A DNA stretch of 64,000 nt from Paraneptunicella aestuarii (GTDB lineage Bacteria; Pseudomonadota; Gammaproteobacteria; Enterobacterales; Alteromonadaceae): contig NZ_CP074570.1 in assembly GCF_019900845.1 (NCBI RefSeq), positions 3,286,001 to 3,350,000 of the forward strand, given 5' to 3'. The notes under the pieces were generated by a model, which was not told the origin of the DNA, made no database searches, and was given only the letters and a program-made list of their open reading frames with translations. Below are positions 27,368-36,285 of the stretch, in pieces. Each line of letters begins with the position of its first letter. Position 1 is the first letter of the stretch. Both the position numbers and the translations under genes were made by a program.

Positions 27368-28322
27368 AATGTTGAAACCCTTCTTGTTCCAGAGAATAAA
27401 CTGCGTCCCCGTCTTTCAACTCCAGCTTTTCAGCATAACCATTGAGTTGTCCGATACAAGTCGCCGATACATTACAATTCGCTAACACAATATCCAGATT
27501 GCCTTTCTGCTCTTCGGGAATGGTGAATAGCAATTCGTAATCGTCACCACCAGCAAGCGCATAGCGAACTGCATCATCCCGGCTGACTGATTCTTGCATA
27601 GCTTCTGAGAATGGTAAACGATCAATATTCAGTACCGCACCCACTTGAGACGCGAACAAGATATGTTTCAGGTCAGAAACCACACCATCTGAAATATCAA
27701 TACAAGAGTGAGCGATACGCCGAAGGGCGGTACCCGCAAGCACTCTCGGTGTTGGTGTATTCAGTCGTTTCAACAAATAATTACGATGGATCAGCTGAAC
27801 GTCTTTTTTGCCCATTGCCAACTGTAACCCTAATGCCGCATCACCAAGAGTACCGGTTACATAAATATAATCACCGGGTTTGGCTCGCGAACGGGTTAAT
27901 GCCTGACCTTTAGGTAAAAAGCCTTGTGCGGTAATCGTCACCGCCAAAGGCCCTTGCACTGTATCACCACCAATCAACTGAATAGAGTAATACTCTGTTA
28001 GCTCCTGAAGACGTTTCGAAAAGTCATTCAGCCAATCAGGATCGACCTTTGGCAAGGATAACGATAAATTAATCCATGCCGGCTCCGCTCCCATGGCTGC
28101 CAAATCACTAAGATTTACAGCAACAGCCTTGTGAGCTATATCACCTGCATTGGTGTTTACGGGAAAATGCACGCCTTCCAGCAGAGTATCTGTGGTCGTT
28201 ACCAAATGCTGCCCTTCGGGAACATTGGTAACAGCACAGTCATCCCCTATACCTATCACCACATCATGACGCTGATAGCTACGAGGCTGAAAGAAGTGTT
28301 CTATGATATCGAATTCTTTCAC
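27360..28322 (-). CDS. thiL: thiamine-monophosphate kinase
   Basis: 320 residues. ATP-dependent phosphorylation of thiamine monophosphate to the active diphosphate. PurM/AIR-synthase-like fold with VIGIGDDCAV, TTDTLLEGVHFP, DLAAMGAEPAWI, GGDTVQG and CIDISDGVVSDL. It follows nusB by six bases and overlaps pgpA, a conserved gammaproteobacterial order. Its product supplies Dxs. Confidence 0.95.
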   Translation of the reverse strand: MKEFDIIEHFFQPRSYQRHDVVIGIGDDCAVTNVPEGQHLVTTTDTLLEGVHFPVNTNAGDIAHKAVAVNLSDLAAMGAEPAWINLSLSLPKVDPDWLNDFSKRLQELTEYYSIQLIGGDTVQGPLAVTITAQGFLPKGQALTRSRAKPGDYIYVTGTLGDAALGLQLAMGKKDVQLIHRNYLLKRLNTPTPRVLAGTALRRIAHSCIDISDGVVSDLKHILFASQVGAVLNIDRLPFSEAMQESVSRDDAVRYALAGGDDYELLFTIPEEQKGNLDIVLANCNVSATCIGQLNGYAEKLELKDGDAVYSLEQEGFQHFA

Positions 28323-28328
28323 TAAGTT

Positions 28329-28751
28329 TTAAGTTCGTTCGTCTTTTCTAAAGGTTTTAACAGCTTTATCTAACACGCCGTTGACAAATTTATGACTATC
28401 AGCCGCACCAAACTCCTTGGCCAGCTCAATAGCTTCATTTATCACAACCTTGTAAGGCACATCGATACGATGTACAAGTTCATAGGTCGCCACTCGAATA
28501 ATGGCTTTTTCAACCGGGTCAATTTCTTCTGGCAGACGTCCAAGATAAGGTTTAACGGCCTTGTCCAGATCTTCCAGATTTTGCAACGCGTTACGCAAAA
28601 TGTCCTGAAAGAAGGACATATCCACCTTCTGCATGTCATTGCTGGTTGCGATGGCAAGCTCGATTTGCTCCACCGCATTCCCGGACATTTGCCAGGAATA
28701 CAGGGCCTGCATTGCTAATTCACGAGCTTTATGTCTTGGTGAAACCTTCAC
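28329..28751 (-). CDS. nusB: transcription antitermination factor NusB
   Basis: 140 residues. RNA-binding all-helical protein that with NusE binds boxA of rRNA operons. RHKARELAMQALYSWQMS at the N-terminus and the C-terminal VINEAIELAKEFGAADSHKFVNGVLDKA are diagnostic. It begins three bases after the ribH stop. Confidence 0.96.
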   Translation of the reverse strand: MKVSPRHKARELAMQALYSWQMSGNAVEQIELAIATSNDMQKVDMSFFQDILRNALQNLEDLDKAVKPYLGRLPEEIDPVEKAIIRVATYELVHRIDVPYKVVINEAIELAKEFGAADSHKFVNGVLDKAVKTFRKDERT

Positions 28752-28754
28752 AAA

Positions 28755-29225
28755 CTACGCTCCGATTTGGTCACAAACGTTAACCATTTCCAATGCAGTT
28801 AATGCTGCTTCAGCGCCTTTGTTGCCTGCTTTAGTACCTGAACGCTCAATAGCCTGTTCGATGGTATCGGTAGTAATAACACCAAATGCAACGGGAATGC
28901 TGTGCTGCAAAGAAACCTGTGCCAAACCTTTATTGCATTCACCCGCCACAAAATCGAAGTGGGGTGTGCTACCACGGATAACCGCACCTAAAGCGATAAT
29001 GCCATCATACTTGCCAGTAGCCGCTAACTTTTGCGCAACCAAAGGCAATTCATAAGCACCAGGAACACGAACAATAGTGATGTCCTGCTCGTTTACTTCA
29101 CCATGACGTTCCAATGCATCAACGGCACCGTCAACCAAATGTTCAACTACAAAGCTGTTAAAACGAGCAACGACCAACGCAAACTTTTTGCCTGTCGCAC
29201 GCACATTACCTTCAATTATGTTCAT
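28755..29225 (-). CDS. ribH: 6,7-dimethyl-8-ribityllumazine synthase
   Basis: 156 residues. Condenses the ribitylamino-uracil and the butanone phosphate made by RibB. Seen are [49 protein letters not shown] and [20 protein letters not shown] with the catalytic histidine region. A strong hairpin with a T run lies directly upstream of its ribosome-binding site, between ribB and ribH. Confidence 0.96.
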   Translation of the reverse strand: MNIIEGNVRATGKKFALVVARFNSFVVEHLVDGAVDALERHGEVNEQDITIVRVPGAYELPLVAQKLAATGKYDGIIALGAVIRGSTPHFDFVAGECNKGLAQVSLQHSIPVAFGVITTDTIEQAIERSGTKAGNKGAEAALTALEMVNVCDQIGA

Positions 29226-29236
29226 TTTTCACTCCG

Positions 29237-29275
29237 CAAAAAAATCGGCGCATATCCTAGCATAATTGCGCCGAT
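29237..29275 (-). terminator. intra-operon terminator/attenuator between ribB and ribH
   Basis: On the minus strand ATCGGCGCA pairs with TGCGCCGAT across a 14-base loop and is followed by seven Ts, then the ribH ribosome-binding site (GGAGTG) and ATG. A second hairpin (29310-29332, GATCACA..TGTGATC type) spans the ribB stop codon. The arrangement can lower or regulate transcription of ribH-nusB-thiL-pgpA. Confidence 0.7.
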
Positions 29276-29330
29276 TAGGATGTATATTTTAATGCTATAA
29301 GGCGAGTCAGATCACATTAGCAATGTGTGA

Positions 29331-30443
29331 TCACTCTTCCCACAGTGTTTCAACCACTTCCAGCCCATAACCAGACAAGGCATGATACTTTTTAGGGCGG
29401 CTTAATAGGCGCATCTTTTTCACGCCCATGGTTTTCAATATCTGGCAACCAACTCCAATGGTGCGAGAAGTGCCATTCCACTTGGCCTTGGCCTGCGCTT
29501 CCCCGTTATCTTCAGCTTCAAACTGCTTCACCATTGATAGCAATTCATCATCGCTTTCCTGATGTCCAAGAATAACCAGTACACCACCTTCAGCTGCAAT
29601 CTTCTGCATTGCCTTTGGTAAGCTCATGGTACGTTCTACGGAGCGATCAGAACACAATACGTCGCTGAATGTATTGCGCAAATGCACACGTACGATAGTG
29701 GGCTCTTCCGGATCAATCTCACCTTTACGCAACGCAAAGTGAACTTCATTGTCGATATGATCTTTAAAGGTGACTAACTCAAACTCACCAAACTCGGTGG
29801 GTAACTTACACTGAGCCACTTGCTCAATGGTGGTTTCATTCAAATTACGATATTCAATCAAATCCGCAATCGTACCGATTTTGAGATTATGACGTTCTGC
29901 GAATGCTTCCAGTTCTGGGCGACGCGCCATCGTACCGTCTTCATTCAGAATCTCAACGATGACCGATGCCGGCTCGCATCCCGCCAAACGCGCCAAATCC
30001 ACTCCCGCTTCGGTATGTCCTGCACGGTTTAACACCCCGCCATCTTTTGCAATCAGAGGGAAAATATGACCCGGTTGAACGATGTCAGAAGCCTTCGCAT
30101 CCTTGTTCACCGCCGCTAATACAGTGCGCGCTCTATCAGCAGCAGAAATGCCCGTTGTCACGCCTTCAGCCGCTTCAATAGACACTGTGAAGTTTGTGGA
30201 AAACTGAGCCCCGTTATTTTGCACCATCAAAGGCAAATTCAAACGTGCGCAACGCTCTACCGTCATAGGTAAGCAAACCAGGCCCCGAGCGTGAGTGACC
30301 ATGAAATTAATGGCTTCTGGCGTAACATGCTCAGCCGCCATAATCAGATCGCCTTCATTCTCACGATCTTCATCGTCCATCAATATCACCATTTTTCCCT
30401 GGCGAATATCCTCAATAATTTCCTGAGTTGTGTTCAATGCCAT
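29331..30443 (-). CDS. ribB: 3,4-dihydroxy-2-butanone-4-phosphate synthase with degenerate GTP cyclohydrolase II half (RibBX type)
   Basis: 370 residues from the ATG at 30441-30443 (AGGAG seven bases upstream). The N-terminal domain (1-200) is an intact DHBP synthase: [47 protein letters not shown]. The C-terminal domain (about 205-370) follows the GTP cyclohydrolase II fold but has lost its zinc cysteines: where active enzymes have the HSECLTGD and RCDCG blocks this protein has HLRNTFSD and a segment without cysteines, and HRQEGRNIGL is replaced by [10 protein letters not shown]. It matches the RibBX class, in which only RibB activity remains, so a separate ribA must exist elsewhere. Confidence 0.92.
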   Translation of the reverse strand: MALNTTQEIIEDIRQGKMVILMDDEDRENEGDLIMAAEHVTPEAINFMVTHARGLVCLPMTVERCARLNLPLMVQNNGAQFSTNFTVSIEAAEGVTTGISAADRARTVLAAVNKDAKASDIVQPGHIFPLIAKDGGVLNRAGHTEAGVDLARLAGCEPASVIVEILNEDGTMARRPELEAFAERHNLKIGTIADLIEYRNLNETTIEQVAQCKLPTEFGEFELVTFKDHIDNEVHFALRKGEIDPEEPTIVRVHLRNTFSDVLCSDRSVERTMSLPKAMQKIAAEGGVLVILGHQESDDELLSMVKQFEAEDNGEAQAKAKWNGTSRTIGVGCQILKTMGVKKMRLLSRPKKYHALSGYGLEVVETLWEE

Positions 30444-30490
30444 GCAATGACTCCTATTACTCAACTTTTAACCACGGAATAGTTGCTGGC

Positions 30491-31153
30491 TTATCTCAAA
30501 TAACCATTCTCTGCCAGTACCGACATGCTAATGTCGGCACTTTTGCCTGACTCGGCAGCTTTATCACCCATCATTAAACGCTCCAGATAGCGAGCGACAA
30601 CATCCACTTCGAGATTTACCTTAGTGCCTGTTTTGTAATGTTGAATGATGGTTTCTTTCAATGTATGCGGAACCAGCGTTAATTTAAACGCAGCACCGTT
30701 AACATCATTCACTGTGAGGCTAACGCCATCGACAGTGACAGAACCTTTCTCAGCTAGATATTTAGCCAGGTTGTCGGGCGCTTTCACCCAGATTTCCCAG
30801 GTTTGACCCAAATCATGAATAGACTGAATTTCGCCCACGCCGTCGACGTGGCCGCTGACAATATGGCCACCAAAGCGAGAGGTTGCCATCATTGCTTTTT
30901 CCAGGTTTACAGCTTGCCCTTTACGATAATGAGCAAAGCCTGAGCGCTTGATGGTTTCAATTGATACATCAGCAACAAAATAGCCTGAACCCAGCTCAAC
31001 AGCCGTTAAACACACGCCGTTAGTGGCAATACTGTCACCGATCTTAACGTCACCAAGATCCAGTTTTCCTGTTTGAATGGTAATACGTTGATCATTCCCT
31101 CGGGGCTGCATATCGCTAATTTCCCCAAGAGATTCAATAATTCCTGTGAACAT
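30491..31153 (-). CDS. ribE: riboflavin synthase alpha chain
   Basis: 220 residues made of two repeated lumazine-binding barrels: MFTGIIESLGEI with GVCLTAVE and GHIVSGHVDGVG, and the second half with GVSLTVNDV and a VNLEVDVVARYLERL end. Dismutates two lumazines to riboflavin. It sits between ribD and ribB. Confidence 0.96.
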   Translation of the reverse strand: MFTGIIESLGEISDMQPRGNDQRITIQTGKLDLGDVKIGDSIATNGVCLTAVELGSGYFVADVSIETIKRSGFAHYRKGQAVNLEKAMMATSRFGGHIVSGHVDGVGEIQSIHDLGQTWEIWVKAPDNLAKYLAEKGSVTVDGVSLTVNDVNGAAFKLTLVPHTLKETIIQHYKTGTKVNLEVDVVARYLERLMMGDKAAESGKSADISMSVLAENGYLR

Positions 31154-31223
31154 TTCAGTTAGATTCTCTCTGAATGAATAGGTTGAATACTGATTGTCAG
31201 TCCGTACAGCTTACTCGTACATC

Positions 31224-32366
31224 TTACCGGGAGCTCTCATCCGCTACTTCGGGATAACGCACGCCAGCGGTGATTTTAATGTCATTCCCAACCATACGCA
31301 GATCAGTCCAGTTCAGCTCGTATGCTTGATCCATTGCTTCAATTTCTGGAATTTCCAGACTTCCCTGAGATGGATTCCCCAATAACTTGGGCGCAATGTA
31401 ATAAATGACTTCATCCACCAATTGCTGCTGCATCATAGCGCCCAGCATATTAGCACCGGCTTCCACCCAAACCCAGTTAATGTGTTCTTCTGCCAGCTCT
31501 TTCAAGGTTTCACGCAAATCAACCTTGCCCTTGTACATAGGCGCTTGCCATTGGGCAACGTGCTCTGGAATTTGAGTATTATGAGAAAGGTTCACCACCA
31601 GCACATCCCCCGGAATTTGGAAGATTCTCAATTTATTGTGAAGCTGGTTTTTACTGTCGATGATCACGCGAAGTGGTTGTCTGACCTTGTCTTCGGCAAG
31701 CTCTTCTTGCGCTTGGCCTAATTCGCTATAGCGCACATTGAGAGAAGGATCATCTGCAAGCACAGTACCGGAACCGGTTAAAATGGCACAACTTTGAGCT
31801 CGATGACGCTGCACGTCAGAACGCGCATCAGGCCCTGTAATCCACTGGCTAACACCGTTTGCCAACGCGGTTTTACCGTCAAGGCTAGTGGCCATTTTCG
31901 CCGTTACCCAAGGCAACCCCTGTTGAACAACTTTGATAAAGCCTTTATTAAGCTCATGCGCTTCGTTTTCAAGCAGGCCACATTCAACCTCAATACCGGC
32001 ATCACGCAACAGTTGTAAACCAGTTCCGGCTACTTTATGAAAAGGGTCTTGGATTGCTGCGACCACTCGGGCAACACCAGCTTTGATTAAGGCTTCTGCG
32101 CAAGGTGGCGTACGTCCATGATGGCTGCATGGCTCAAGGGTTACATAGGCTGTCGCACCTTTTGCGTTATCACCTGCCATACGCAAGGCGAACACTTCCG
32201 CGTGAGGTTCTCCGGCTTTCTGGTGATAGCCTTCACCAATAATTTGTCCATCTTTAGTAATAACACAGCCAACTCGAGGGTTAGGAGAAGTCGTAAAGCG
32301 CCCTTTCTCGGCAAGTTTCAAAGCTCGCGCCATCATCGCGGCATCAACAGCAGAAAATTCAGACAT
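31224..32366 (-). CDS. ribD: bifunctional riboflavin biosynthesis protein RibD
   Basis: 380 residues. The N-terminal deaminase has the zinc motif HAEVFALR with PCSHHGRTPPCAEAL; the C-terminal domain is the reductase (TAKMATSLDGKTALANGVSQWITG, ARSDVQRHRAQSCAILTGSGTVLADDP). Two successive steps of riboflavin synthesis. Its ATG directly follows the nrdR stop codon. Confidence 0.96.
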   Translation of the reverse strand: MSEFSAVDAAMMARALKLAEKGRFTTSPNPRVGCVITKDGQIIGEGYHQKAGEPHAEVFALRMAGDNAKGATAYVTLEPCSHHGRTPPCAEALIKAGVARVVAAIQDPFHKVAGTGLQLLRDAGIEVECGLLENEAHELNKGFIKVVQQGLPWVTAKMATSLDGKTALANGVSQWITGPDARSDVQRHRAQSCAILTGSGTVLADDPSLNVRYSELGQAQEELAEDKVRQPLRVIIDSKNQLHNKLRIFQIPGDVLVVNLSHNTQIPEHVAQWQAPMYKGKVDLRETLKELAEEHINWVWVEAGANMLGAMMQQQLVDEVIYYIAPKLLGNPSQGSLEIPEIEAMDQAYELNWTDLRMVGNDIKITAGVRYPEVADESSR

Positions 32367-32816
32367 TTAATCACCCAGTTTGGCAATCTCTTCACCAAAC
32401 TCCTTAATATCTTCAAATGAACGGTAAACGGAAGCAAACCTGACATAAGCTACTTTATCAAGCTCTTTAAGCTCCGCCATGATCAAATTCCCTACCATTT
32501 CACTGGACACTTCACGCTCGCCAGTTGCGCGCAGGGCAGACTTAATTTTTGTTACGCTTTGTTCTACTTTTTCAGTGCTGACAGGACGTTTTTCCAGTGC
32601 TCTTAACATGCCCGAACGAAGCTTTTCTTCGTCGAAAGGCTCACGCTTACCATCACGTTTGACCACTCTTGGCATCACCAATTCAGCCACTTCAAATGTA
32701 GTAAAACGTTCATGGCACTGAATACACTCGCGGCGGCGGCGGATTTGATGTCCAGCAGCGACCAGACGAGAATCAATCACTTTTGTTTCCTGTGTAGAAC
32801 AAAAAGGACAATGCAT
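32367..32816 (-). CDS. nrdR: transcriptional repressor NrdR
   Basis: 149 residues. N-terminal zinc ribbon ([17 protein letters not shown] ... [16 protein letters not shown]) and ATP-cone domain ([20 protein letters not shown]). Represses ribonucleotide reductase genes in response to dATP/ATP. First gene of the ribD-ribE-ribB-ribH-nusB-thiL-pgpA run, as in many gammaproteobacteria. Confidence 0.96.
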   Translation of the reverse strand: MHCPFCSTQETKVIDSRLVAAGHQIRRRRECIQCHERFTTFEVAELVMPRVVKRDGKREPFDEEKLRSGMLRALEKRPVSTEKVEQSVTKIKSALRATGEREVSSEMVGNLIMAELKELDKVAYVRFASVYRSFEDIKEFGEEIAKLGD

Positions 32817-33076
32817 ATCGTTTCCTAATCAAACTAATCCGGTTGATTTCAACAGGTGAAATCCACGAATCTCATTCCTAAAGCTCTCGGTTTTCTGCAA
32901 GCTGAATACTGTTAGCACTGTACGAAAACGCCTAACCTATAGAATGAAAGTGCGTAGTATAACGTCGTATTGCCTTAAGGAGTAACTTTCCTGTTACTTT
33001 GCTGGCGTAAACAATGCTTTGCTACGCAAATCAGGGTGTATTGAACCAATCCCGAGACATGGAGACAGCAATAGCG

Positions 33077-34441
33077 CTACTGCTGTCCTTTCTCCTCTTC
33101 CTCTTTTATTTTGCCAGATTCAATTGTTTTGTCTGATTGGATAGCTTTTTCAGATTGAGCCGCCACCTCATCGGCGGCAGAAGCAAGTTCAGCAGGGCTA
33201 AGCGGCTTTTTGTCTGCGCCAGCTTCGGGCTTTTCCTCCGGAGCATGTTCCTGTTGCTGAGCACGTCTATCACTTCGTCTGTCCATTGGATGGTCAGCAT
33301 GGGAAGCCACTGGACGAAACAGTTTGTTAGCCATATCACGAATAATCAAATTCACGTTTTCACTGGTAAACCCGAGGAAAAAGAACAACATCAAAAGATA
33401 AGGAAAGTTGTTTAATTTCTGATCTTGCATGGCATAGCCGGAGCTTATCAAGGCAACAACAACCATACCAAGTACAGGTGCCAGAATAATTCGCGGGAAC
33501 ATTAAGCTGAATTCCGAAGCGGTATAACGGCGCTCGCGACACACTTTATTCAAGTTCACCAATGAACAACTGAATAGGCCAAACCAACTCCAAAACACCA
33601 GTTCCACGATCCACATCGAGCCGGGATGATATAACCATAAGAAGCTTAATTGCGGACGCAGCTCTTCATGAGCACTGATCATCATTTCCTTGCGAGCCTT
33701 CAACTCTTGCTCAGACAAAGAGCCCAGTAATCCAATAGCATGTTTAAGCTCTTTTGATAGCTGTTGTCCATCAGGAATAGATTTGAAATCAGTATTGTCA
33801 GCGACAGCCTCCAATTCCGTCCTAAGCGAATCAATATCAACCGATGTCAAGACACTAGCTAAATCGGAACCGTCCAAATCCGGCATATAAACCAGATTAT
33901 TGGCAACATTCACCCTCTGAACAATGGCTGTTACCTTCTTCATCAACATAGCGCGCTGCTTGAGAAAGTGTTTTTTCAAATCATTGTTTTTTGCTTCAAA
34001 GGATTGCTTGTAGGCGTTGATCTTTACGTCATCATAAAAACGAAACAGTGCATTATCATTAAACCTTAAATCGAAATACCCTGCGCCATTTCTCAGCTGC
34101 GCATCAGCAATTTGGTAAACCTCCTCGTAACCGTTTGTCTCGTCATAGTTATTTTCTTTAACGGGTAATTCCCTATAGGTCACTTTCCAGGAGCAAGGTG
34201 TAACTTCCTTATTTAACTTCCCTTTCGCGCATCGTTCATTGGTATTGCCTTCCATAAACTGAAAGCTCAAGTAGCCAATAATAGCGAGCAAAAACAAAAG
34301 GATAGTTACTTTGTAGGCTTTTTCGGCTTGAACAAAATAGGATTCAAAAATAACGCTGTTTGGAGTCTTGCTGGGAGATGGCATAACAATAAAGGTAAGT
34401 AATAAAGCAATACTGTTCAGTATGACAAAGAATGTCCCCAA
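33077..34441 (-). CDS. hypothetical multi-pass membrane protein
   Basis: 454 residues, family not recognised. Four hydrophobic segments: near 3-22, 45-62 (ILLFLLAIIGYLSFQFM), about 272-290 (WIVELVFWSWFGLFSCSL) and 312-355 (two passes). The 200-residue loop between helices 2 and 3 is charged and helical with a cysteine pair. The C-terminal ~70 residues are highly charged, rich in Glu/Lys/Ala (HAPEEKPEAGADKKP) and likely disordered. The start is uncertain: TTG at 34439-34441 without a clear ribosome-binding site. It stands alone between nrdR and glyA on the same strand. Confidence 0.7.
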   Translation of the reverse strand: MGTFFVILNSIALLLTFIVMPSPSKTPNSVIFESYFVQAEKAYKVTILLFLLAIIGYLSFQFMEGNTNERCAKGKLNKEVTPCSWKVTYRELPVKENNYDETNGYEEVYQIADAQLRNGAGYFDLRFNDNALFRFYDDVKINAYKQSFEAKNNDLKKHFLKQRAMLMKKVTAIVQRVNVANNLVYMPDLDGSDLASVLTSVDIDSLRTELEAVADNTDFKSIPDGQQLSKELKHAIGLLGSLSEQELKARKEMMISAHEELRPQLSFLWLYHPGSMWIVELVFWSWFGLFSCSLVNLNKVCRERRYTASEFSLMFPRIILAPVLGMVVVALISSGYAMQDQKLNNFPYLLMLFFFLGFTSENVNLIIRDMANKLFRPVASHADHPMDRRSDRRAQQQEHAPEEKPEAGADKKPLSPAELASAADEVAAQSEKAIQSDKTIESGKIKEEEEKGQQ

Positions 34442-34493
34442 GGCAAGTATTTGACTCGTAAGAGTAATGTGAGAGCAATTGAAGAGCTGGAAA

Positions 34494-34521
34494 TAAAAAA
34501 GCGCAGTAATTTTCTGCGCTT
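34494..34521 (-). terminator. rho-independent terminator after glyA
   Basis: On the minus strand AAGCGCAG pairs with CTGCGCTT over a seven-base loop and runs into TTTTTTATTTCC. It is about 40 bp past the glyA stop. Confidence 0.85.
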
Positions 34522-34560
34522 CTCTTCTCTATAATTAATTTAATTCTTCACAAGCTTTGC

Positions 34561-35817
34561 TTATGCGTACACAGGGTACTTGGCACACAACGCCTTAACC
34601 TGCTCTTTTACGCTGTTGCGGGTTGCTTCGTTGTTGATATCATCCAACACATCACAAATCCAGTTAGCCACTTGTTTGGCTTCTTCCAAACCAAAGCCAC
34701 GACGAGTTATCGCTGGTGTACCAATGCGTAAGCCAGAAGTCACAAATGGAGAACGAGGATCGTTCGGTACAGAGTTTTTGTTTACCGTAATATTGGCGTT
34801 ACCTAAAGCCGCATCTGCGTCTTTACCTGTGATGTCTTTATCAACCAGATCCAACAGGAACAAGTGGTTTTGGGTACCGTTGGAAACCACCTTATAACCG
34901 CGTTCCATCATTACAGCCACCATCGCTTGCGCATTATCAACCACTTGTTGTTGATAAGCTTTAAACTCGGGTTGCAAAGCTTCTTTGAATGCTACTGCTT
35001 TAGCTGCGATAACGTGGCAAAGAGGGCCACCTTGACCACCAGGGAATACCGCGCTGTTCAGCTTCTTGTAAATAGCTTCATCGCCACATGAAGACAAAAT
35101 CAAACCGCCACGAGGACCCGCCAATGTTTTATGAGTAGTGGTCGTTACTACATGGGCATGTGACATTGGGCTAGGATAAACGCCTGCGGCAACCAGACCA
35201 GCAATGTGTGCCATATCCACCATCAAATAAGCACCGATGCTGTCAGCGATTTCACGGAACTTGGCCCAGTCAACAATGCCTGAATAGGCAGAGAAACCGG
35301 CAATGATCATTTTAGGCTTGTGTTCTTTGGCTAACTGCTCAACTTGCGCGTAATCAATCTCGCCCGTTTCTTCGTTCAAACCATATTGAACAGCGTTGTA
35401 CATTTTGCCAGAAAAGCTGACGCTAGCGCCGTGAGTCAAGTGACCACCATGAGCCAGGCTCATACCCAATACCGTGTCTTTAGCATCCAACAAGGCCATA
35501 AAAACCGCAGCATTCGCTTGTGAGCCTGAATGCGGTTGAACGTTGGCATAATCAGCACCAAACAGTTGTTTAGCACGCTCAATGGCCAGTTCTTCCGCTT
35601 TATCTACATATTCACAACCGCCGTAATAACGCTTATGCGGATAACCTTCAGCATATTTGTTTGTTAACTGAGAGCCTTGAGCTTCCAGAACTCGTGGGCT
35701 ACAGTAGTTCTCAGATGCAATCAACTCAATATGCTCTTCCTGACGCAAGGTTTCTTGCTTGATAGCTTCAGATAATTCTGGATCGAAATCCGCAATAGTC
35801 ATATTACGTGACAACAT
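34561..35817 (-). CDS. glyA: serine hydroxymethyltransferase
   Basis: 418 residues. PLP enzyme interconverting serine and glycine with tetrahydrofolate, the main one-carbon source. Begins [15 protein letters not shown]; key motifs [44 protein letters not shown] and the PLP lysine in [13 protein letters not shown]. The ATG has GAGGA six bases upstream. Monocistronic with its own terminator. Confidence 0.97.
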   Translation of the reverse strand: MLSRNMTIADFDPELSEAIKQETLRQEEHIELIASENYCSPRVLEAQGSQLTNKYAEGYPHKRYYGGCEYVDKAEELAIERAKQLFGADYANVQPHSGSQANAAVFMALLDAKDTVLGMSLAHGGHLTHGASVSFSGKMYNAVQYGLNEETGEIDYAQVEQLAKEHKPKMIIAGFSAYSGIVDWAKFREIADSIGAYLMVDMAHIAGLVAAGVYPSPMSHAHVVTTTTHKTLAGPRGGLILSSCGDEAIYKKLNSAVFPGGQGGPLCHVIAAKAVAFKEALQPEFKAYQQQVVDNAQAMVAVMMERGYKVVSNGTQNHLFLLDLVDKDITGKDADAALGNANITVNKNSVPNDPRSPFVTSGLRIGTPAITRRGFGLEEAKQVANWICDVLDDINNEATRNSVKEQVKALCAKYPVYA

Positions 35818-36285
35818 CGTATGTCCTCAAAAGATAGTTAGGGAAGGAAAAGTCCTGTTATTCTAGCCATTATCAAAGGGTTCGTACAACCAAGTAAAAC
35901 GCATCTTTTATACATATTATCCCTTTATACTTCTCATTTTCGTCTAATCGGTAAAAACCTTAGAACTATTTTATCCCAAGAGCAGTTTGTAACCGGACTA
36001 GCCACACGCCAGAATGGTAAACATTACTAATAACCAACACGAAATACATTTATAATTTTTATGTATTTCTATCTAATGCTGAAGGACTGTAAAGATATCG
36101 CAACGGATCAGGCATTTTCTCTCATTTTCCGGGCGTTTTGACATTCTATTGCTCAGAAATAAGGGGGAAAGTGTTTTTCTTACCGATTTAACCATGATCG
36201 ATATGGAAAATAATGGTTCAAGCATTCCAACCTATGTTTGTCTCCATTAGAATACCGGCATCAAAAAAATGGATACTGTAATTCT
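35818..36285. other. intergenic region between divergent glyA and ettA
   Basis: 468 bp, AT-rich, with promoters expected in both directions. No glycine-riboswitch-like element, tRNA or credible frame was recognised. The in-frame extension of ettA to 36238 lies here and is not conserved. Confidence 0.45.

Noticed and set aside
29226..30490. FMN riboswitch in the riboflavin operon
   Set aside because: None of the conserved RFN-element blocks are visible upstream of ribB, ribE, ribD or ribH; only hairpins of terminator type were found.
35818..36285. Glycine riboswitch before glyA
   Set aside because: No tandem aptamer-like structure or conserved core seen in the 468-bp gap.
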